Source: CAIKNB01 sp041658705
GTDB lineage: Bacteria > Patescibacteriota > Patescibacteriia > 2-12-FULL-60-25
NCBI GenBank assembly: GCA_041658705.1
Contig: JBAZZT010000002.1
Coordinates: 1 to 64,000 of the forward strand
Length of the DNA stretch: 64,000 nucleotides
Reading direction: 5' to 3'
The notes under the pieces were generated by a model that did no database searches, was not told where the DNA came from, and was given only the letters and a program-made list of their open reading frames with translations. How positions within the stretch are numbered: position 1 is the first letter of the stretch; each line of letters starts with the position of its first letter. The translations under genes were made by a program, and so were the position numbers. Positions 1 to 10,499 of the stretch are shown piece by piece.

Positions 1-60
1 ATTACAGCTAACGCAAGCCAAGAAATGAATATTCCAGCACCACAGAATGTCTATTAAGCC

Positions 61-156
61 CATCCTGAGCTTGTCGAAGGACCTTTATAAGCGTTGGTCT
101 GAACCGATGGCTGATAAAGGTCCTTCGGCTGCGCTGTCGCTTCGCTCAGGATGACA
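61..156. repeat. RepA palindrome, copy 1
   Basis: An inverted repeat of about 95 bp. The outer arms read CATCCTGAGC...GCTCAGGATGACA and the inner arms GAAGGACCTTTAT...ATAAAGGTCCTTC. The same element recurs at about nine other places in the window, always between genes. Confidence 0.9.
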
Positions 157-193
157 GTATTTTAAATAGACGTCTGGATCGGCTGTTGATTAC

Positions 194-222
194 GTAGGGG
201 CGACCCAGCGGGTCGCCCCTAC
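194..222. repeat. RepC palindrome, copy 1
   Basis: A short near-perfect palindrome (GTAGGGGCGACCC, AGC, GGGTCGCCCCTAC). Copies with different cores but the same GTAGGGGC/GCCCCTAC ends recur throughout the window, one of them inside dus. Confidence 0.9.
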
Positions 223-341
223 GACTGCGCTAGCGTTGCGCTCAAGACAATTTTTTAGGTGCGCCCATCGTTGCTATTGCCTACTGCCTCTATTCGGTCT
301 AAAGTCCTGCTCAACGCACCTTCCAACCAGGGAGAAGGGGA

Positions 342-1049
342 ATGACCGACTTGAACGAGCTGTTTTTCAAGATCCAAGATGCGCGCAAGCGTGAAGCCTT
401 GCCGCCGCCCTCGACCAAGCTGCTGGCGCGCTTGCAGAAGGCCATGAAGAAAGACGGGACGACGACCGGCGATCCCATCCGCGACCACGTCATCAAGCAC
501 TGGAGCGCCGATGAGGATGTCGAGACGTACATCCGCGAACTTCAAGCTAAGCTCATCGGCAAGATTGGCCAGCTGTGTCTGGTCGTCTATGTCACCCGAA
601 CATGGGAACCACGTGACCGCAGCTTCCATACGGAAATCAACTTGCACATGTGTCTCCTGGACGCAGAACGCGTCGATCTCGACGATCAATTCTGGGTGAT
701 CCAGACCAAGCAGTGCTCCAGCCTGACGTTGACCGACTCGGATGGGCTCGCCGCCAAGAAACCGTTCGATCCGCACTATACGCGGCTCGACCTCGAGTGG
801 AAATGGCTGACACGCTTCCTGCCCCAGCCCTTGAACCAACGCTACAACACCGAACACGATCACGGCGAGCGTAAGTTCGAACTCGTGTGCGGAGATGGGG
901 CTGTTGAGGCGTGGTTCGAGACGCGCATCAGGATCGTCGAGATGGGCTTCATGCCTGATACCTGGGTGAAGGCCTGCCGCGATCTCGCCGTCATGTGCGG
1001 CTGTCCCGAGGACAAGCTGCCTAATCCCCGAGACCCCTTCAAAGACTGA
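342..1049 (+). CDS. Hypothetical protein, 235 aa
   Basis: I do not recognise this protein. It is soluble, has no signal peptide or membrane segment, and is rich in charged and aromatic residues (WEPRDRSF, LEWKWLTRFLP). The start at 342 is set by a strong SD (GGGAGAAGGGGA) directly upstream, which is unusual in this window because most housekeeping genes here lack one. It stands alone with its own promoter (TTGCCT, 17 nt, TAAAGT) and terminator (1058-1085). That self-contained design is shared with the accessory hypotheticals at 30.4-33.2, 41.1, 47.2 and 52.8 kb. The ORF is certainly translated-looking; the function is unknown. Confidence 0.7.
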   Translation: MTDLNELFFKIQDARKREALPPPSTKLLARLQKAMKKDGTTTGDPIRDHVIKHWSADEDVETYIRELQAKLIGKIGQLCLVVYVTRTWEPRDRSFHTEINLHMCLLDAERVDLDDQFWVIQTKQCSSLTLTDSDGLAAKKPFDPHYTRLDLEWKWLTRFLPQPLNQRYNTEHDHGERKFELVCGDGAVEAWFETRIRIVEMGFMPDTWVKACRDLAVMCGCPEDKLPNPRDPFKD

Positions 1050-1057
1050 ACCTCGCA

Positions 1058-1085
1058 CCCCGACGACCTCGGGGGGCTTTTTTTA
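1058..1085 (+). terminator. Rho-independent terminator after the 342 gene
   Basis: Stem CCCCGA (1058-1063) pairs with TCGGGG (1069-1074), followed by GGC and a run of seven T. Confidence 0.85.
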
Positions 1086-1124
1086 TCACAAGCAAGAGGG
1101 TAGATAGAGGGTAGCCAGACGCAT

Positions 1125-1223
1125 TGTCATCCTGAGCGGAGCAGCAGCGCAGTCGAAGGACCTTTATCAGCCATCGGTTCAGACCAACGCTTATAAAGGT
1201 CCTTCGGCAAGCTCAGGATGACA
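1125..1223. repeat. RepA palindrome, copy 2
   Basis: Outer arms TGTCATCCTGAG...CTCAGGATGACA, inner arms AAGGACCTTTAT...ATAAAGGTCCTT. It is inverted in its loop order relative to copy 1. It is preceded by GGTAG-type low-complexity sequence. Confidence 0.9.
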
Positions 1224-1296
1224 GTATTTTTAATCCGTTCCATACTAGCTACCAGACACTAGATACTTGGTTACGCCTTTACGGTCTGCTAGCATT

Positions 1297-2073
1297 ATGC
1301 GCATGGGACTAAAACCTGCGCGTAAAGTCGCGGCGACGACGAAAACCGCTTGGAACAAATCCGCGGAATGGTATGACGAATATCTTGAAGCTGGCGACTC
1401 ATATCAAGCGCGAGTGATATTACCGAGCCTACTTAGGCTCTTGCGCCTACGACGCGACGAAAAAATCCTAGACCTGGCTTGCGGCCAAGGCTTTTTTGCG
1501 CGCGAGTTCGCCTCCGCCGGCGCGCAGGTCACGGGAGCGGACGCGGCGGAGAATCTGATCAAGTTGGCGCAGCAAAAAAATCCTGACCTTAAATTCCTCG
1601 TCGCACCAGCACATCAAACTGGGCTGAACGCGCAAAGTTTCGACAAGATCGCGCTCATCTCGGCGATCCAGAATATCCACAACCCGGATGAAGTCTTGAA
1701 AGAGTGCGCCAGGCTGCTCAAACCGAAGGGTACGATCCATATCGTGCTCAACCATCCTGCCTTTCGCATTCCAGGAAAAAGCTCGTGGGATTATGAAGGC
1801 ACAGAGCAAATCCGTAAGATCAGCGGCTATCTATCCGAATCCAAAGCCACGATTCGCATGCATCCGGGCAAGGATCCCGGCGCCGTGACTTATTCGTACC
1901 ACCGTCCGCTCCAAACTTATTTCAAATGGCTAGCCCATGCCGGTTTAGCGGTCACCGGGCTGGAGGAATGGATTTCGGATCGCACCAGCGCAACCGGCAC
2001 GCGCGCCGCAGCCGAGAACAAAGCACGCAAAGAGATTCCGTTGTTTATGTATATAGAAGCCACGAAAAGGTAA
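1297..2073 (+). CDS. Class I SAM-dependent methyltransferase
   Basis: This is a Rossmann-fold methyltransferase of the Methyltransf_11/25 type. Motif I is clear (ILDLACGQGFFAREFA, about residues 60-75), followed by the acidic motif II region (VTGADAAENLIKLAQ) and the post-motif segment IALISAIQNIHNPDEVLKE. The substrate cannot be told; a small molecule or the ubiquinone-methyltransferase-like group are both possible. An in-frame TTG lies upstream at 1267, but ATG 1297 is the better start; ATG 1303 is also possible. No SD precedes it. It lies just upstream of rsmE, separated by a RepC palindrome. Confidence 0.8.
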   Translation: MRMGLKPARKVAATTKTAWNKSAEWYDEYLEAGDSYQARVILPSLLRLLRLRRDEKILDLACGQGFFAREFASAGAQVTGADAAENLIKLAQQKNPDLKFLVAPAHQTGLNAQSFDKIALISAIQNIHNPDEVLKECARLLKPKGTIHIVLNHPAFRIPGKSSWDYEGTEQIRKISGYLSESKATIRMHPGKDPGAVTYSYHRPLQTYFKWLAHAGLAVTGLEEWISDRTSATGTRAAAENKARKEIPLFMYIEATKR

Positions 2074-2077
2074 AGTC

Positions 2078-2106
2078 GTAGGGGCGACCCAGCGGGTTGC
2101 CCCTAC
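2078..2106. repeat. RepC palindrome, copy 2
   Basis: GTAGGGGCGACCC-AGC-GGGTTGCCCCTAC, with one mismatch between arms. It fills the spacer between the methyltransferase and rsmE. Confidence 0.85.
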
Positions 2107-2116
2107 CTGGATTCAT

Positions 2117-2827
2117 ATGAAACTCCATCGCTTCTTCACCCAATTCGATCCGCGCGAGCCGCGTATGCTTTTGTGGGATAAAGAGTTGACGCATCAAATC
2201 GTCGACATCTTGCGTTTGCAGCGCGGCGAAAAAGTCATCCTGTGCGACGGGACGGGCAACGAAGGCATCTATACCATCGCGCGTTTGGATGCGCGCGGCG
2301 TCGAGCTTGAATTCGAAAAACTCGCCAAGAACCAAAGCGAGTCACGCGTCAAAGTGACTCTGCATTGTTGCCTGCTCGAGCGCGAGAACTTTGAATGGGT
2401 AGCGCAAAAAGCGGTCGAGACGGGGATCGCCGAGATCCATCCGGTTATCAGCCGACGCACGATCAAGACTGACTTCAAAGCCGAACGCTTGGACAAGATC
2501 GTCAAAGAAGCCGCCGAGCAAGCGGGACGAGGAATCATTCCAGTCGTGAGCACCGCGGAATATTTCCACGATGCGGCTAAAATCTACTCGGCTAAAATGC
2601 CCCAACTCCTGTTCGACGCCGCCGGCGAAGGTCTGCACGCATTGAACGGCTTAAAACGCGAATCAAAAGCTTTCGGGATTTGGATCGGGCCGGAAGGCGG
2701 CTGGGATCCCGAAGAATTCGAACATGCCGCGGCTTTGGGCTTCCGTACCGCGAGCCTGGGCAACCTGACGCTGCGCGCCGAAACCGCGGCCGTCATCGCG
2801 TCATACCTGGCTTGCACGGAAATATAG
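2117..2827 (+). CDS. rsmE: 16S rRNA (uracil-1498-N3)-methyltransferase RsmE
   Basis: RsmE methylates N3 of U1498 in helix 44 of 16S rRNA, using SAM. The protein (236 aa, normal length) has the N-terminal PUA-like part (residues 1-70) and a C-terminal SPOUT domain. The knot motifs are visible: IWIGPEGGWDPEE near residue 190 and LGNLTLRAETAA near residue 215. The start ATG 2117 follows a RepC palindrome by ten bases and has no SD. A further palindrome (2837-2863) follows the stop. Confidence 0.93.
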   Translation: MKLHRFFTQFDPREPRMLLWDKELTHQIVDILRLQRGEKVILCDGTGNEGIYTIARLDARGVELEFEKLAKNQSESRVKVTLHCCLLERENFEWVAQKAVETGIAEIHPVISRRTIKTDFKAERLDKIVKEAAEQAGRGIIPVVSTAEYFHDAAKIYSAKMPQLLFDAAGEGLHALNGLKRESKAFGIWIGPEGGWDPEEFEHAAALGFRTASLGNLTLRAETAAVIASYLACTEI

Positions 2828-2836
2828 CCTTCAAGC

Positions 2837-2863
2837 AGGGGCGGCCCGTTGGGCCGCCCCTAC
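2837..2863. repeat. RepC palindrome, copy 3
   Basis: GGGGCGGCCC-GTT-GGGCCGCCCC, followed by TACGG. It lies directly after the rsmE stop and has no T-run, so it is not a canonical terminator. Confidence 0.8.
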
Positions 2864-2928
2864 GGACTTGATTGATTAGCCCGACGCTGTCTTTTGGTGT
2901 AGATTGGTTAGCAGACTTTAGTCATTTC

Positions 2929-3025
2929 TGTCATCCTGAGCTTGTCGAAGGACCTTTATAAGCGATGTCTGAACCGATGGCTGATAAAGGTCCTTCGACT
3001 CGCTCGAAGCTCGCTCAGGATGACA
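2929..3025. repeat. RepA palindrome, copy 3
   Basis: Outer arms TGTCATCCTGAGCTTG...CTCAGGATGACA. It occupies most of the rsmE-pgi gap. Confidence 0.9.
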
Positions 3026-3060
3026 GAAGAGAAGACCGTGGTTAACCTTGCTACTGCTTT

Positions 3061-4377
3061 ATGACCTTCCTTACCTACGACGCCGGCAACATGTTCCGCC
3101 CCAAGGTGGGACGGAATGGCGCGGAAAAAAACGAATTAAAAAAGTATCGTCCCGCCCTCAAACGCGCGAAAGATAAGATTATCGCCGAGTGGCGGAATGA
3201 CGTGCAGGGTTGGTTAGGCTGTCCGGATGACACGGCGGCGCTCGCGGAAATCGCGAAAATCCTCAACACGAAACAACGCTTCACCGAATGTTTGGTCTTA
3301 GGCATCGGCGGATCTGATCTTGGAGCGCGCGCGGCGTATCAAGTTTTAGCTCGTGAAAACACAGGCATGAGACTGCATTTCGCGGGAGCCAACACGGATC
3401 CAGACGAGCTGGAAGATGTCTTGCGTAAACTTAATTGGAAAAAAACCTTGATCAACGTAGTCTCCAAATCAGGCCAGACGGTCGAGACTATGTCGGCTTT
3501 CCTGGTGGCGCGCGAACGTTTGATCAAGGCAGTAGGGAAAAATTACGCCGCGCACGTGGTGGCCACGACCGACCCGGTACTAGGTTCATTGAAATCTTTA
3601 TCCGACAAAGAAGGCTTCGGCACTTTGTCTCTGCCGCAAAATATCGGCGGCAGATTTTCGGTCCTGTGCGTGGCCGGATTGCTGCCCTTGGCTTGCGCGG
3701 GCATCGACGTGACGCGACTTTTGAAAGGCGCGCGTCAAGTCCGCGATGCCTGGTTGAAAAATAACGTGACCCGAGATCCGATCGCGGCCTACGCCTTGCT
3801 GCATTATCTAGGTAACCGTAAAAGGGGACAGAACATCCATGTGCTCATGCCTTATGCTGCGCGTCTGACCGAATTCGGGCGCTGGTATCGCCAACTCTGG
3901 GCTGAAAGTTTGGGTAAAGACAACGCGGGACCCACGCCTATTGCTGCGCTGGGCGCGACGGATCAACATTCGCAAGCGCAACTCTACATGCAGGGACCAG
4001 CCGACAAGATCGTCACTTTCATCGCCGTGGAAAAATTCAACAACGCCATGAGCGTGCCAGCAGCGGCGCGCGTTGTGACCGGCCTGGAAAAATTAGCCGG
4101 CAAAAAATTCCAAGACCTCATCCACAGCGAGCAGCGCGCCACGGCCGAAGCCTTACGCGTGGCCGGTAAACCAAACGGCACGCTCAAGCTAAAAGATCTC
4201 ACGCCGGAATCACTGGGCGGACTGTTCATGTTTTTCGAACTCGCGGTCGCGATGGCCGGCAAACTCTACGGCATCAATGCCTACGACCAACCCGGCGTCG
4301 AAGCAGGCAAAAAGCTGTTCTGGAAATTCTTAGACGCCAAATCCACGACCGGCGCTTCCTCCATCTTTAAACTTTAA
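3061..4377 (+). CDS. pgi: Glucose-6-phosphate isomerase
   Basis: This enzyme interconverts glucose-6-phosphate and fructose-6-phosphate in glycolysis. At 438 aa it is at the short end of the family, as in Gram-positive bacteria. Two SIS-type sugar-phosphate folds are visible: LGIGGSDLGARAA (about residues 80-92), NVVSKSGQTVETM (about 131-143) with the phosphate-binding SxS/T pattern, and the catalytic-glutamate region WAESLGKDN (about 279-287). The C-terminal INAYDQPGVEAGK is also typical of the family. The start ATG 3061 has no SD. A YtxH-like protein follows after 30 nt. Confidence 0.93.
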   Translation: MTFLTYDAGNMFRPKVGRNGAEKNELKKYRPALKRAKDKIIAEWRNDVQGWLGCPDDTAALAEIAKILNTKQRFTECLVLGIGGSDLGARAAYQVLARENTGMRLHFAGANTDPDELEDVLRKLNWKKTLINVVSKSGQTVETMSAFLVARERLIKAVGKNYAAHVVATTDPVLGSLKSLSDKEGFGTLSLPQNIGGRFSVLCVAGLLPLACAGIDVTRLLKGARQVRDAWLKNNVTRDPIAAYALLHYLGNRKRGQNIHVLMPYAARLTEFGRWYRQLWAESLGKDNAGPTPIAALGATDQHSQAQLYMQGPADKIVTFIAVEKFNNAMSVPAAARVVTGLEKLAGKKFQDLIHSEQRATAEALRVAGKPNGTLKLKDLTPESLGGLFMFFELAVAMAGKLYGINAYDQPGVEAGKKLFWKFLDAKSTTGASSIFKL

Positions 4378-4407
4378 GTTTTAATCTTTAAGCTTTAAGC
4401 TAACTTT

Positions 4408-4755
4408 ATGTCAGACAGCAAAAAGACTTCTCATCTGGGCTTGGGACTGATGGCCGGAGCCATCATCGGCATGGCGGCGGGGATTTTCATCCAAAGCAAA
4501 AAGGGTAAAGTCATCCTGCGTGACGCGGAAAAAAAGGCCCTTAAACTGCAAGCCAAGTTAATGAAAGAGTTACAGGGCGTCCAAGATTTGACCAAAGACA
4601 AATACGAGGAGATCGTGGACAGCGTGACCGCGTATTACGCCAAGAGCAAAGACATCGCCAAGACTGAAATGCCGGAGGTCAAAGATTTTCTGCTGGGCAA
4701 GTGGAGCCAAATCGAGAAGCAGATGAAAGAGGTGCGTAAAATCAAAAAGATGTGA
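4408..4755 (+). CDS. YtxH-like domain protein
   Basis: A 115-residue protein with one N-terminal hydrophobic segment containing glycines (GLGLMAGAIIGMAAGIFI, residues 10-27), a basic stretch (QSKKGK), then a long amphipathic helical region. This is the YtxH/gas-vesicle-protein-like layout of small membrane-anchored proteins, whose function is unknown in general. It probably sits in the cytoplasmic membrane with the helical tail in the cytoplasm. The gene is separated by 30 nt from pgi and by 18 nt from the next ORF, so co-transcription is likely. Confidence 0.7.
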   Translation: MSDSKKTSHLGLGLMAGAIIGMAAGIFIQSKKGKVILRDAEKKALKLQAKLMKELQGVQDLTKDKYEEIVDSVTAYYAKSKDIAKTEMPEVKDFLLGKWSQIEKQMKEVRKIKKM

Positions 4756-4773
4756 CCTGATTTTTCCGGCGCT

Positions 4774-5217
4774 ATGTCACATACCGAGGAACTGCGCCGG
4801 ACGGAAGCCAAGCTGCTGCCGCCAGGTTATCAGCATGGTTTTAATTTCAAATACCTGATCGACGAGAAAGAAGGTTTCGTGGAAATAGACGGCTGGAACC
4901 CGACCACACGCGAAGCCATCGAGATCTGCCAAAGCGAGTCCGGACAGGATTCGCCCAAGCCCGGGCAAAAACGCAAACTGGCCAGCGATGTCTTGAAGTT
5001 GGTGTTTTTGCTGACTCAAGGTTTGATTTCGCGCGGCCGCGTCTACGTGACGAGCCCGGAGCTGTATACCTGGTTCCATCACGCCGATTCGTGGCTCTCG
5101 GCGTCGTGTCGCTATTTCGGCATTGCCGTGGAGCTGCGCCAGCATGACAACAAAACCACCCGGCGGCGCATCAAAAACATCCTGCGCGAAGAACGCAAAG
5201 CGTCGAAACATTCGTAG
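4774..5217 (+). CDS. Hypothetical protein, 147 aa
   Basis: I do not recognise a family. It is soluble, with no signal peptide. It has an acidic N-terminal half (DEKEGFVEIDGWNP) and a basic C-terminal tail (TTRRRIKNILREERKASKHS). The pattern of a conserved acidic region plus basic tail might suit a nucleic-acid-associated protein, but that is speculation. It is the last gene of the pgi-YtxH run, and its final codons abut a RepC palindrome that starts at 5214, so the stop codon lies inside the repeat. Confidence 0.6.
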   Translation: MSHTEELRRTEAKLLPPGYQHGFNFKYLIDEKEGFVEIDGWNPTTREAIEICQSESGQDSPKPGQKRKLASDVLKLVFLLTQGLISRGRVYVTSPELYTWFHHADSWLSASCRYFGIAVELRQHDNKTTRRRIKNILREERKASKHS

Positions 5218-5240
5218 GGGCGCATGCCATGCGCCTTTTG
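5214..5240. repeat. RepC-type palindrome, copy 4a
   Basis: GTAGGGGCGCATGCCATGCGCC; its full complement (GGGCGCATGGCATGCGCCCCTAC) lies at 5383-5407. The two copies bracket a RepA element, giving a nested palindrome. The first overlaps the stop codon of the 4774 gene. Confidence 0.75.
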
Positions 5241-5260
5241 GGAGGAGTGTGATAAAAACC

Positions 5261-5359
5261 TGTCATCCTGAGCTTGTCGAAGGACCTTTGTAAGCGTTGG
5301 TCTGAACCAAATGCTGATAAAGGTCCTTCGACTGCGCTACTGCTCCGCTCAGGATGACA
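5261..5359. repeat. RepA palindrome, copy 4
   Basis: Outer arms TGTCATCCTGAGCTTG...CTCAGGATGACA. It lies between the convergent 4774 gene and clpB, nested inside two inverted RepC halves. Confidence 0.9.
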
Positions 5360-5382
5360 AGAGTCCTGTGTACGCCTATCTA

Positions 5383-5403
5383 AAGGGCGCATGGCATGCG
5401 CCC

Positions 5404-5407
<4 letters not shown>
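5383..5407. repeat. RepC-type palindrome, copy 4b
   Basis: AAAGGGCGCATGGCATGCGCCCCTAC. It is the inverse of 5214-5240 and overlaps the last codon or stop of clpB by a few bases. Confidence 0.75.
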
Positions 5408-8037
<2,630 letters not shown>

Positions 8038-8076
8038 AAGTTAGAGGGTAGAGGATAGAGGGTAGCCAGAAGGGTC

Positions 8077-8160
8077 GTCATTGCGAGCGCATAAACTAAT
8101 TGCGCGCGGCAATCTCCGGAATCCGGAGATTGCTTCGTCGTTGCTACTCCTCGCAATGAC
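8077..8160. repeat. RepB palindrome, copy 1 (in the clpB leader)
   Basis: Outer arms GTCATTGCGAG...CTCGCAATGAC; inner arms CAATCTCCGGA...TCCGGAGATTG. It lies between the clpB promoter and start codon, so it should be transcribed as a large hairpin in the clpB 5' UTR. Confidence 0.9.
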
Positions 8161-8181
8161 AGGCGGTTTGAACGCCAATAA

Positions 8182-8208
8182 CTAGCACTCTACATATTAG
8201 AGTGCCAA
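8182..8208. promoter_or_regulatory. CIRCE operator (HrcA site) of clpB
   Basis: CTAGCACTC, a nine-base spacer, then GAGTGCCAA. This matches the CIRCE consensus TTAGCACTC-N9-GAGTGCTAA with two differences. It overlaps the -10 and spacer of the clpB promoter, the usual position for HrcA repression. hrcA itself is not in the window. Confidence 0.93.
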
Positions 8209-8215
8209 TTGTCAA
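8187..8215 (-). promoter_or_regulatory. clpB promoter
   Basis: On the minus strand: TTGACA (8210-8215), 17-nt spacer, TAGAGT (8187-8192). Transcription should begin near 8180. Confidence 0.85.
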
Positions 8216-8222
8216 TCGCTTA

Positions 8223-8891
8223 TTATAGCGGTTTTTCGATCAAAAATGGCTTGTCTATGTCGTAATATTCGAGATGGATTTTTCCGCTGGCTGAAGGCAC
8301 GTCAAAGTACAAAGGCATGCGATTTTCGCCGACGCAGATAAGTACTGTCGCTGATTTTTGATCCTGACCCTTGAATTCAGTGGTGTAAAGATCGCACTGC
8401 TTGGCTTTATCGAAATATGTGGAGGTGACTTTCAAGCCGTCGGCGTTTTGCAATTGATCGCCTTGCGCCAAAGCTTGACTCATCGATTCGTAACTCTGTT
8501 TGGCCGCCGTGGTGCTGGAGATATCCTGCCAGGCGCCGTTTCCGACTTTAATGAAATAAAAATTGCCGACCCGCACCATCTCGCTCGAAGCGGCTCCAGG
8601 CGCGGTCATGGCGACGCGCAGACGGTCGGGCTTGATGAACGAAAGTTCGCCCACGCCCGAACCTTGTTCCAGAGGGATAGTGTAACGCGCTTTGAAATAC
8701 TTCACGTTCCTGAAATTCGCGATGGCTTCGAGCACCGCCTCTTTCGGATCCGTGGGTTTGGGTTTTTGTTGTTCTTGTTTGACCGCGCCGGGTTGACCGG
8801 GAGTTTTGGCGCTCTCGGTTTTTTTCCAACAGCCCGCGCCGCCTAACACCAGCGCGAAAGCCAAGACAAAAGTCAGAGTGCGTTTGGACAT
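8223..8891 (-). CDS. Lipoprotein, 222 aa
   Basis: It has a type II signal peptide: basic N-end MSKR, hydrophobic core, lipobox LGGAGC with the lipidated cysteine at residue 21. A charged and Pro/Gln-rich linker follows (about 22-50), then a beta-rich domain with repeated short strands. The layout recalls LolA/LppX-type beta-sheet lipoproteins of monoderm bacteria (a domain binding a hydrophobic ligand), but the match is structural impression only. It is expected to be anchored on the outer face of the cytoplasmic membrane. The gene sits upstream of clpB on the same strand but is separated from it by the heat-shock promoter. Confidence 0.75.
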   Translation of the reverse strand: MSKRTLTFVLAFALVLGGAGCWKKTESAKTPGQPGAVKQEQQKPKPTDPKEAVLEAIANFRNVKYFKARYTIPLEQGSGVGELSFIKPDRLRVAMTAPGAASSEMVRVGNFYFIKVGNGAWQDISSTTAAKQSYESMSQALAQGDQLQNADGLKVTSTYFDKAKQCDLYTTEFKGQDQKSATVLICVGENRMPLYFDVPSASGKIHLEYYDIDKPFLIEKPL

Positions 8892-8964
8892 ATCGGAAGT
8901 TTAACACGCGATTCGCCACTAAGGCCAGTTGTTCGAAGTGAGCTGGCGAGTTACATGAAGCATT

Positions 8965-9070
8965 TGTCATCCTGAGCTTGTCGAAGGACCTTTTATAGTT
9001 GGGTCGGGAGTTTCGAATCGGTCGCTGATAAAGGTCCTTCGACTTCGCTAGCGCTGCGCTCAGGATGACA
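8965..9070. repeat. RepA palindrome, copy 5
   Basis: Outer arms TGTCATCCTGAGCTTG...CTCAGGATGACA. It lies between the divergent 8223 lipoprotein and rsmI. Confidence 0.9.
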
Positions 9071-9121
9071 AATATTTTTAAGCCATTTGTTCGACCGAGG
9101 GCATACCTATATACTTACCGC

Positions 9122-9802
9122 ATGCCTGGAATCCTTTATTTCGTCGCTACGCCGATCGGCAACCTCAAAGACATGACGGTACGCGCCAAGGAAATCTTGG
9201 ACGCGTGTTCGCTCGTGGCCTGCGAAGACACCCGCGTGACCGGCAAGCTGCTCAAAGCTTACGGGATCTCAAAGCCACTTGTGAGCTTGCACGAGCACAG
9301 CGACGCGGCGAAGTTGAAGGAGATAGTGAAGAAAATCGAAGCCGGCGCAAATGTGGCTTACGCCTCTGACGCTGGAACGCCGGGCGTGAACGACCCGGGC
9401 GGCAAACTTGCGGCTTTGGCTTTTGACGTCGGCATAAAAATCGAACCGATCCCCGGCGCCTCCGCGCTCACCGCCGCGATATCGGTCTGCGCTTTTCCCA
9501 TGGATGAATTCGCCTATCACGGATTCGTGCCGCATAAAAAAGGCCGCGAAACGCTGTTCAAACTCATCGCCGCTTCGTCTGCGCCTTCCGTTTTTTTCGA
9601 ATCCACCCATCGCATCGAAAAAACGTTGGAAGCGCTAAGTAAAGTCTTGGATCCGCAACGTCTTATTTTCGTCGGTCGCGAATTGACCAAGCTGCACGAG
9701 ACTTTATATCGCGGAACTTGCAGCGAAGTCCTGGACAGGCTCCGCCAGACCAGCCAAAAAGGGGAGTTCGTAGTGATTGTCGGACCGGAAGTTAAAAGGT
9801 AA
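9122..9802 (+). CDS. rsmI: 16S rRNA (cytidine-1402-2'-O)-methyltransferase RsmI
   Basis: RsmI 2'-O-methylates C1402 of 16S rRNA. It is a tetrapyrrole-methylase-fold enzyme. At 226 aa it is shorter than E. coli RsmI (286), lacking the C-terminal extension. Visible motifs are LYFVATPIGNLKDMT at the N-terminus, ACEDTRVTGKLL, and the SAM loop YASDAGTPGVNDPG (about residues 78-91). ATG 9122 is chosen over an in-frame upstream ATG at 9065 because the extra residues lie in RepA sequence, and a TATACT -10 box (9110-9115) ends six bases before ATG 9122, predicting a leaderless mRNA. Confidence 0.93.
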   Translation: MPGILYFVATPIGNLKDMTVRAKEILDACSLVACEDTRVTGKLLKAYGISKPLVSLHEHSDAAKLKEIVKKIEAGANVAYASDAGTPGVNDPGGKLAALAFDVGIKIEPIPGASALTAAISVCAFPMDEFAYHGFVPHKKGRETLFKLIAASSAPSVFFESTHRIEKTLEALSKVLDPQRLIFVGRELTKLHETLYRGTCSEVLDRLRQTSQKGEFVVIVGPEVKR

Positions 9803-9818
9803 ACTACATTAGAAGATA

Positions 9819-9883
9819 TTCCCTGAACCTGTCGAAGGGTTACCATGCCGATTTTAGGTAGTCCTTCGACAGGTTCAGGAACT
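9819..9883. repeat. RepD palindrome, copy 1
   Basis: CCCTGAACCTGTCGAAGG...CCTTCGACAGGTTCAGG with core GGTTACCATGCCGATTTTAGG. Related copies lie at 53163 and 63806, and shorter ones inside coding sequence at 58450 and 63428. Confidence 0.9.
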
Positions 9884-9903
9884 ACATTTCCGACCATTGT
9901 CAT

Positions 9904-10380
9904 ATGCTCATCGTCGACATTGTCCTGCTTCTCCTGCTCCTCGGGTTCGTGGGTGCCGGGCTTAAGGACGGATTCGTGCATACTTTAGGGCGCTTGATCG
10001 GTGCGGTCATCGGCTTCGTCGCCGCGCGCGCCTGGTCGCTCAAGCTGGCGACGATTTTTGCGTTTTTCATGCCCTCGGCTTGGGCCAAGCTCTTTGCTTT
10101 CATCCTGATCTTCATCTTCATCACGCGAGTCGTTGGTCTGGCCTTCAAGCTCGTGGACGGAGTTTTCGAAATCTTGTCCATCTTGCCGTTCCTCAAATCC
10201 GTCAACCGACTCTTGGGCGCGATCCTCGGTTTCCTAGAAGGTTTCATCATCCTGGGCGGCGCCATCTATGTCATCTTAGGTTTCAAACTTGAACCGCATC
10301 TGGTCACCTGGCTCACGACTTCAAAAATCGCGCCGTGGATCCTGGGGGTGTTTCATTCGGTGCTGGGTATTTTGCTGTGA
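9904..10380 (+). CDS. CvpA family membrane protein
   Basis: A 158-residue integral membrane protein of the CvpA (colicin V production) family. Four hydrophobic segments lie at roughly residues 1-20, 28-50, 60-85 and 108-130, and the glycine-rich first helix (LLLLLGFVGAGLKDGFV) is typical. In other bacteria CvpA proteins are linked to envelope homeostasis; the mechanism is not settled. The start ATG 9904 lies after a RepD palindrome with no SD. Confidence 0.8.
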   Translation: MLIVDIVLLLLLLGFVGAGLKDGFVHTLGRLIGAVIGFVAARAWSLKLATIFAFFMPSAWAKLFAFILIFIFITRVVGLAFKLVDGVFEILSILPFLKSVNRLLGAILGFLEGFIILGGAIYVILGFKLEPHLVTWLTTSKIAPWILGVFHSVLGILL

Positions 10381-10397
10381 CAACTATTTTTTTATTT

Positions 10398-10481
10398 GTC
10401 ATTGCGAGGAGTAGCAACGACGAAGCAATCTCCGGATTCCGGAGATTGCCGCGCGCTTTTGGACTATGCGCTCGCAATGAC
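10398..10481. repeat. RepB palindrome, copy 2
   Basis: GTCATTGCGAGGAGTAGC...GCGCTCGCAATGAC, with inner arms CTCCGGA/TCCGGAG. It fills the cvpA-tatD gap. Confidence 0.9.
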
Positions 10482-10499
10482 AAATAAATAGAAAATTCT

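Larger units (their letters stand above)
1..341. other. Intergenic region with two palindromic repeats and a promoter
   Basis: No convincing gene. It holds a RepA palindrome (61-156), a RepC palindrome (194-222), and a likely promoter for the gene at 342: TTGCCT (277-282), 17-nt spacer, TAAAGT (300-305), followed by a purine-rich SD (GGGAGAAGGGG) just before ATG 342. Confidence 0.6.

Noticed and set aside
1267..1296. TTG start upstream of the 1297 methyltransferase
   Set aside because: No SD, and the added residues do not match the family; ATG 1297 is sufficient.
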